Source of the DNA: JAJCYE01 sp036260105
GTDB taxonomy: Bacteria > Actinomycetota > CADDZG01 > JAHWKV01
Direction of reading: 5' to 3'
Assembly (NCBI GenBank): GCA_036260105.1
Contig: DATAAN010000167.1
Span: 1-7,358 of the forward strand
DNA length: 7,358 bases
The notes beneath the pieces are model-generated. The model was not told the DNA's origin and made no database searches. It saw nothing but the letters and a program-made list of their open reading frames with translations. This document shows, one piece after another, positions 6,121 through 7,358 of this stretch; positions within the stretch are counted from its first letter, which is position 1; the number at the start of each line of letters is the position of its first letter. A program made the position numbers and the translations under genes.

Positions 6121-7301
6121 AGCTGCGCTCGCTCGACGATCTCGATGTAAACGGCAAGCGGGTGCTGGTGAGGGTGGACTTCAACGTCCCCCTCAAGGAC
6201 GCCAAGGTGGTCGATCCGATGCGGATCAACGCGGCCTTGCCGACCATCCGACGTCTGTTGGACGGCGGAGCCACCGTGATCCTGTGTTCCCATCTGGGCC
6301 GGCCCAAAGGCCAGGTTGACCCCAAGTACTCGCTCGAGCCGGTGGCCCGGGCGCTTGCTGACCTGCTGGCCAAACCAGTGCGCCTCACCGAAGCCGCCAA
6401 CGGACCGGCCGAGGACCTGGAGTCGATGGAGCAGGGTGACGTCGCCCTGCTCCAAAACCTCCGCTACGACCCCCGGGAGGAGGCCAACGACCCGGGTTTC
6501 TCACAGGAGCTCGCCTCGCTGGCCGACGCATACGTCTGCGACGCTTTCGGCGCCGTCCACCGGGCTCACGCCTCGGTGGCCGGTGTGCCGGCGCTGCTTC
6601 CGAGCGCCGCCGGACTGCTGCTTCACAAGGAAGTTGAGGTTCTCTCCACGCTGCTCGAGGATCCGAAGCGGCCGTTCGTCGTCGTACTGGGCGGCTCCAA
6701 GGTCTCGGACAAGCTCGGCATCGTCAAGAACCTGCTCGGCAGGGCCGATAGCATCCTCATCGGCGGGGCGATGGCCAACACCTTCCTGGCCGCCCAGGGC
6801 CACGACGTCGGCAAGTCCCGCATCGAAGCAGAACGCCTCGACGAGGTGAGGGGTGTGCTGGCCGACGCCGAGAAGGCGGGAGTGAGGATGGGCCTTCCGG
6901 TCGACGTGGTGGTAGCGAACGAGTTCTCCGAGGACGCCTCGGGGACCGCGGTCGACGTGGGATCCATCCCGGCCGACGGCATGGCGCTCGACATCGGACC
7001 GAACACGGTCAAAAGCTTCGGAGAGGAGATCAACTGCGCCGCGACGATCCTGTGGAACGGTCCGATGGGTGTCTTCGAGTGGTCCGCCTTCGAAGCGGGG
7101 ACCCGCGAGGTAGCCAAGCTGGTTGCCGGCGCCCAGGCGTTCACCGTCGTCGGCGGGGGAGACTCCGCGGCTGCGCTGGCGCAGTTCGGGCTGGAGGAAG
7201 GGGTCGATCATCTGTCCACAGGCGGTGGAGCTTCGCTCGAATTCCTCGAAGGCAGGCCGCTCCCCGGTGTGGTGGCACTGAGCGAGGGCTCCCAGTCATG
7301 A
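6117..7301 (+). CDS. pgk: Phosphoglycerate kinase
   Basis: Transfers phosphate from 1,3-bisphosphoglycerate to ADP, making ATP and 3-phosphoglycerate; the cytosolic glycolytic step directly after GAPDH. It has 394 residues, the normal length. The start is TTG at 6117, overlapping the gap stop by 4 bases (TTGA), with AAGGTG shortly before it. Substrate motifs are RVDFNVP (19-25), SHLGRP (58-63), NLR with Arg116, and HRAHAS (148-153). The nucleotide side has GGSKVSDKLG (192-201), WNGPMGVFE (313-321) and GGGDSAAAL (346-354). A small oddity is LLQNLRY where LLENLRF or LLENVRF is usual; the replaced Glu is not a known catalytic residue. The stop overlaps tpiA by 4 bases (ATGA), so all three glycolytic genes should be translationally coupled. 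Confidence 0.98.
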   Translation: MKLRSLDDLDVNGKRVLVRVDFNVPLKDAKVVDPMRINAALPTIRRLLDGGATVILCSHLGRPKGQVDPKYSLEPVARALADLLAKPVRLTEAANGPAEDLESMEQGDVALLQNLRYDPREEANDPGFSQELASLADAYVCDAFGAVHRAHASVAGVPALLPSAAGLLLHKEVEVLSTLLEDPKRPFVVVLGGSKVSDKLGIVKNLLGRADSILIGGAMANTFLAAQGHDVGKSRIEAERLDEVRGVLADAEKAGVRMGLPVDVVVANEFSEDASGTAVDVGSIPADGMALDIGPNTVKSFGEEINCAATILWNGPMGVFEWSAFEAGTREVAKLVAGAQAFTVVGGGDSAAALAQFGLEEGVDHLSTGGGASLEFLEGRPLPGVVALSEGSQS

Positions 7302-7358
7302 GCCGGCGGCCGATCATGGCGGCCAACTGGAAGATGAACAAGACCCACATCGAGGCGA
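7298..7358 (+). CDS. tpiA: Triosephosphate isomerase, 5' end only
   Basis: Interconverts dihydroxyacetone phosphate and glyceraldehyde 3-phosphate, supplying substrate to the GAPDH encoded upstream. Only the first 20 codons are inside the window. ATG 7298 overlaps the pgk stop (ATGA). The N-terminal motif PIMAANWKMNKT contains the active-site Asn10 and Lys12 of the family (NWKMN), which together with the gap-pgk context makes the call secure. Confidence 0.95.
   Translation, partial: MSRRPIMAANWKMNKTHIEA

Noticed and set aside
6501..7211. Leftward open frame opposite pgk
   Set aside because: Antisense of a complete, motif-rich phosphoglycerate kinase gene; no independent start signal or domain.

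Overview
The window reads as a piece of chromosome from a high-GC Gram-positive bacterium, most likely an uncultured or deep-branching member of the Actinomycetota. The grounds are strong G/C preference at third codon positions, a class E-type sortase, a sortase-anchored protein with an LPxTG-type tail, frequent GTG/TTG starts, and a tightly overlapping gap-pgk-tpiA operon. Nothing in the sequence fixes the genus.

Left part (1-2930), cell-surface genes. A secreted clan CD cysteine peptidase (caspase/legumain-like, His108/Cys153, with a perfect EF-hand loop) is read leftwards and runs off the window edge. Divergently, a membrane-anchored sortase is read rightwards. It is followed 260 bases later by a secreted, putatively calcium-binding protein ending in LPRTG, a membrane segment and an Arg-rich tail. 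The sortase is the obvious candidate to attach this neighbour to the cell wall. A very strong UUCG-loop terminator closes the unit and can also work on the opposite strand.

Middle part (2930-5079). About 310 bases hold no confidently assigned gene, but they contain a GC-rich imperfect hairpin and a coding-like leftward frame of unknown nature. Next comes a leftward two-gene ABC exporter: a DrrA-like ATPase whose 3' end overlaps the start of an ABC-2 permease by 17 bases. The ATPase has no conventional in-frame start codon near its expected N-terminus, so its start is unresolved.

Right part (5080-7358), lower glycolysis. NAD-dependent glyceraldehyde-3-phosphate dehydrogenase, phosphoglycerate kinase and the first 20 codons of triosephosphate isomerase are joined by 4-base stop/start overlaps (TTGA, ATGA), so they are surely one transcript. 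All key catalytic motifs are intact.

The glycolytic operon and ABC exporter are ordinary. The part most worth a second look is the surface cluster: a secreted EF-hand caspase-like peptidase, a sortase and a calcium-repeat wall protein side by side. No RNA genes, CRISPR arrays, insertion sequences or prophage genes were seen.
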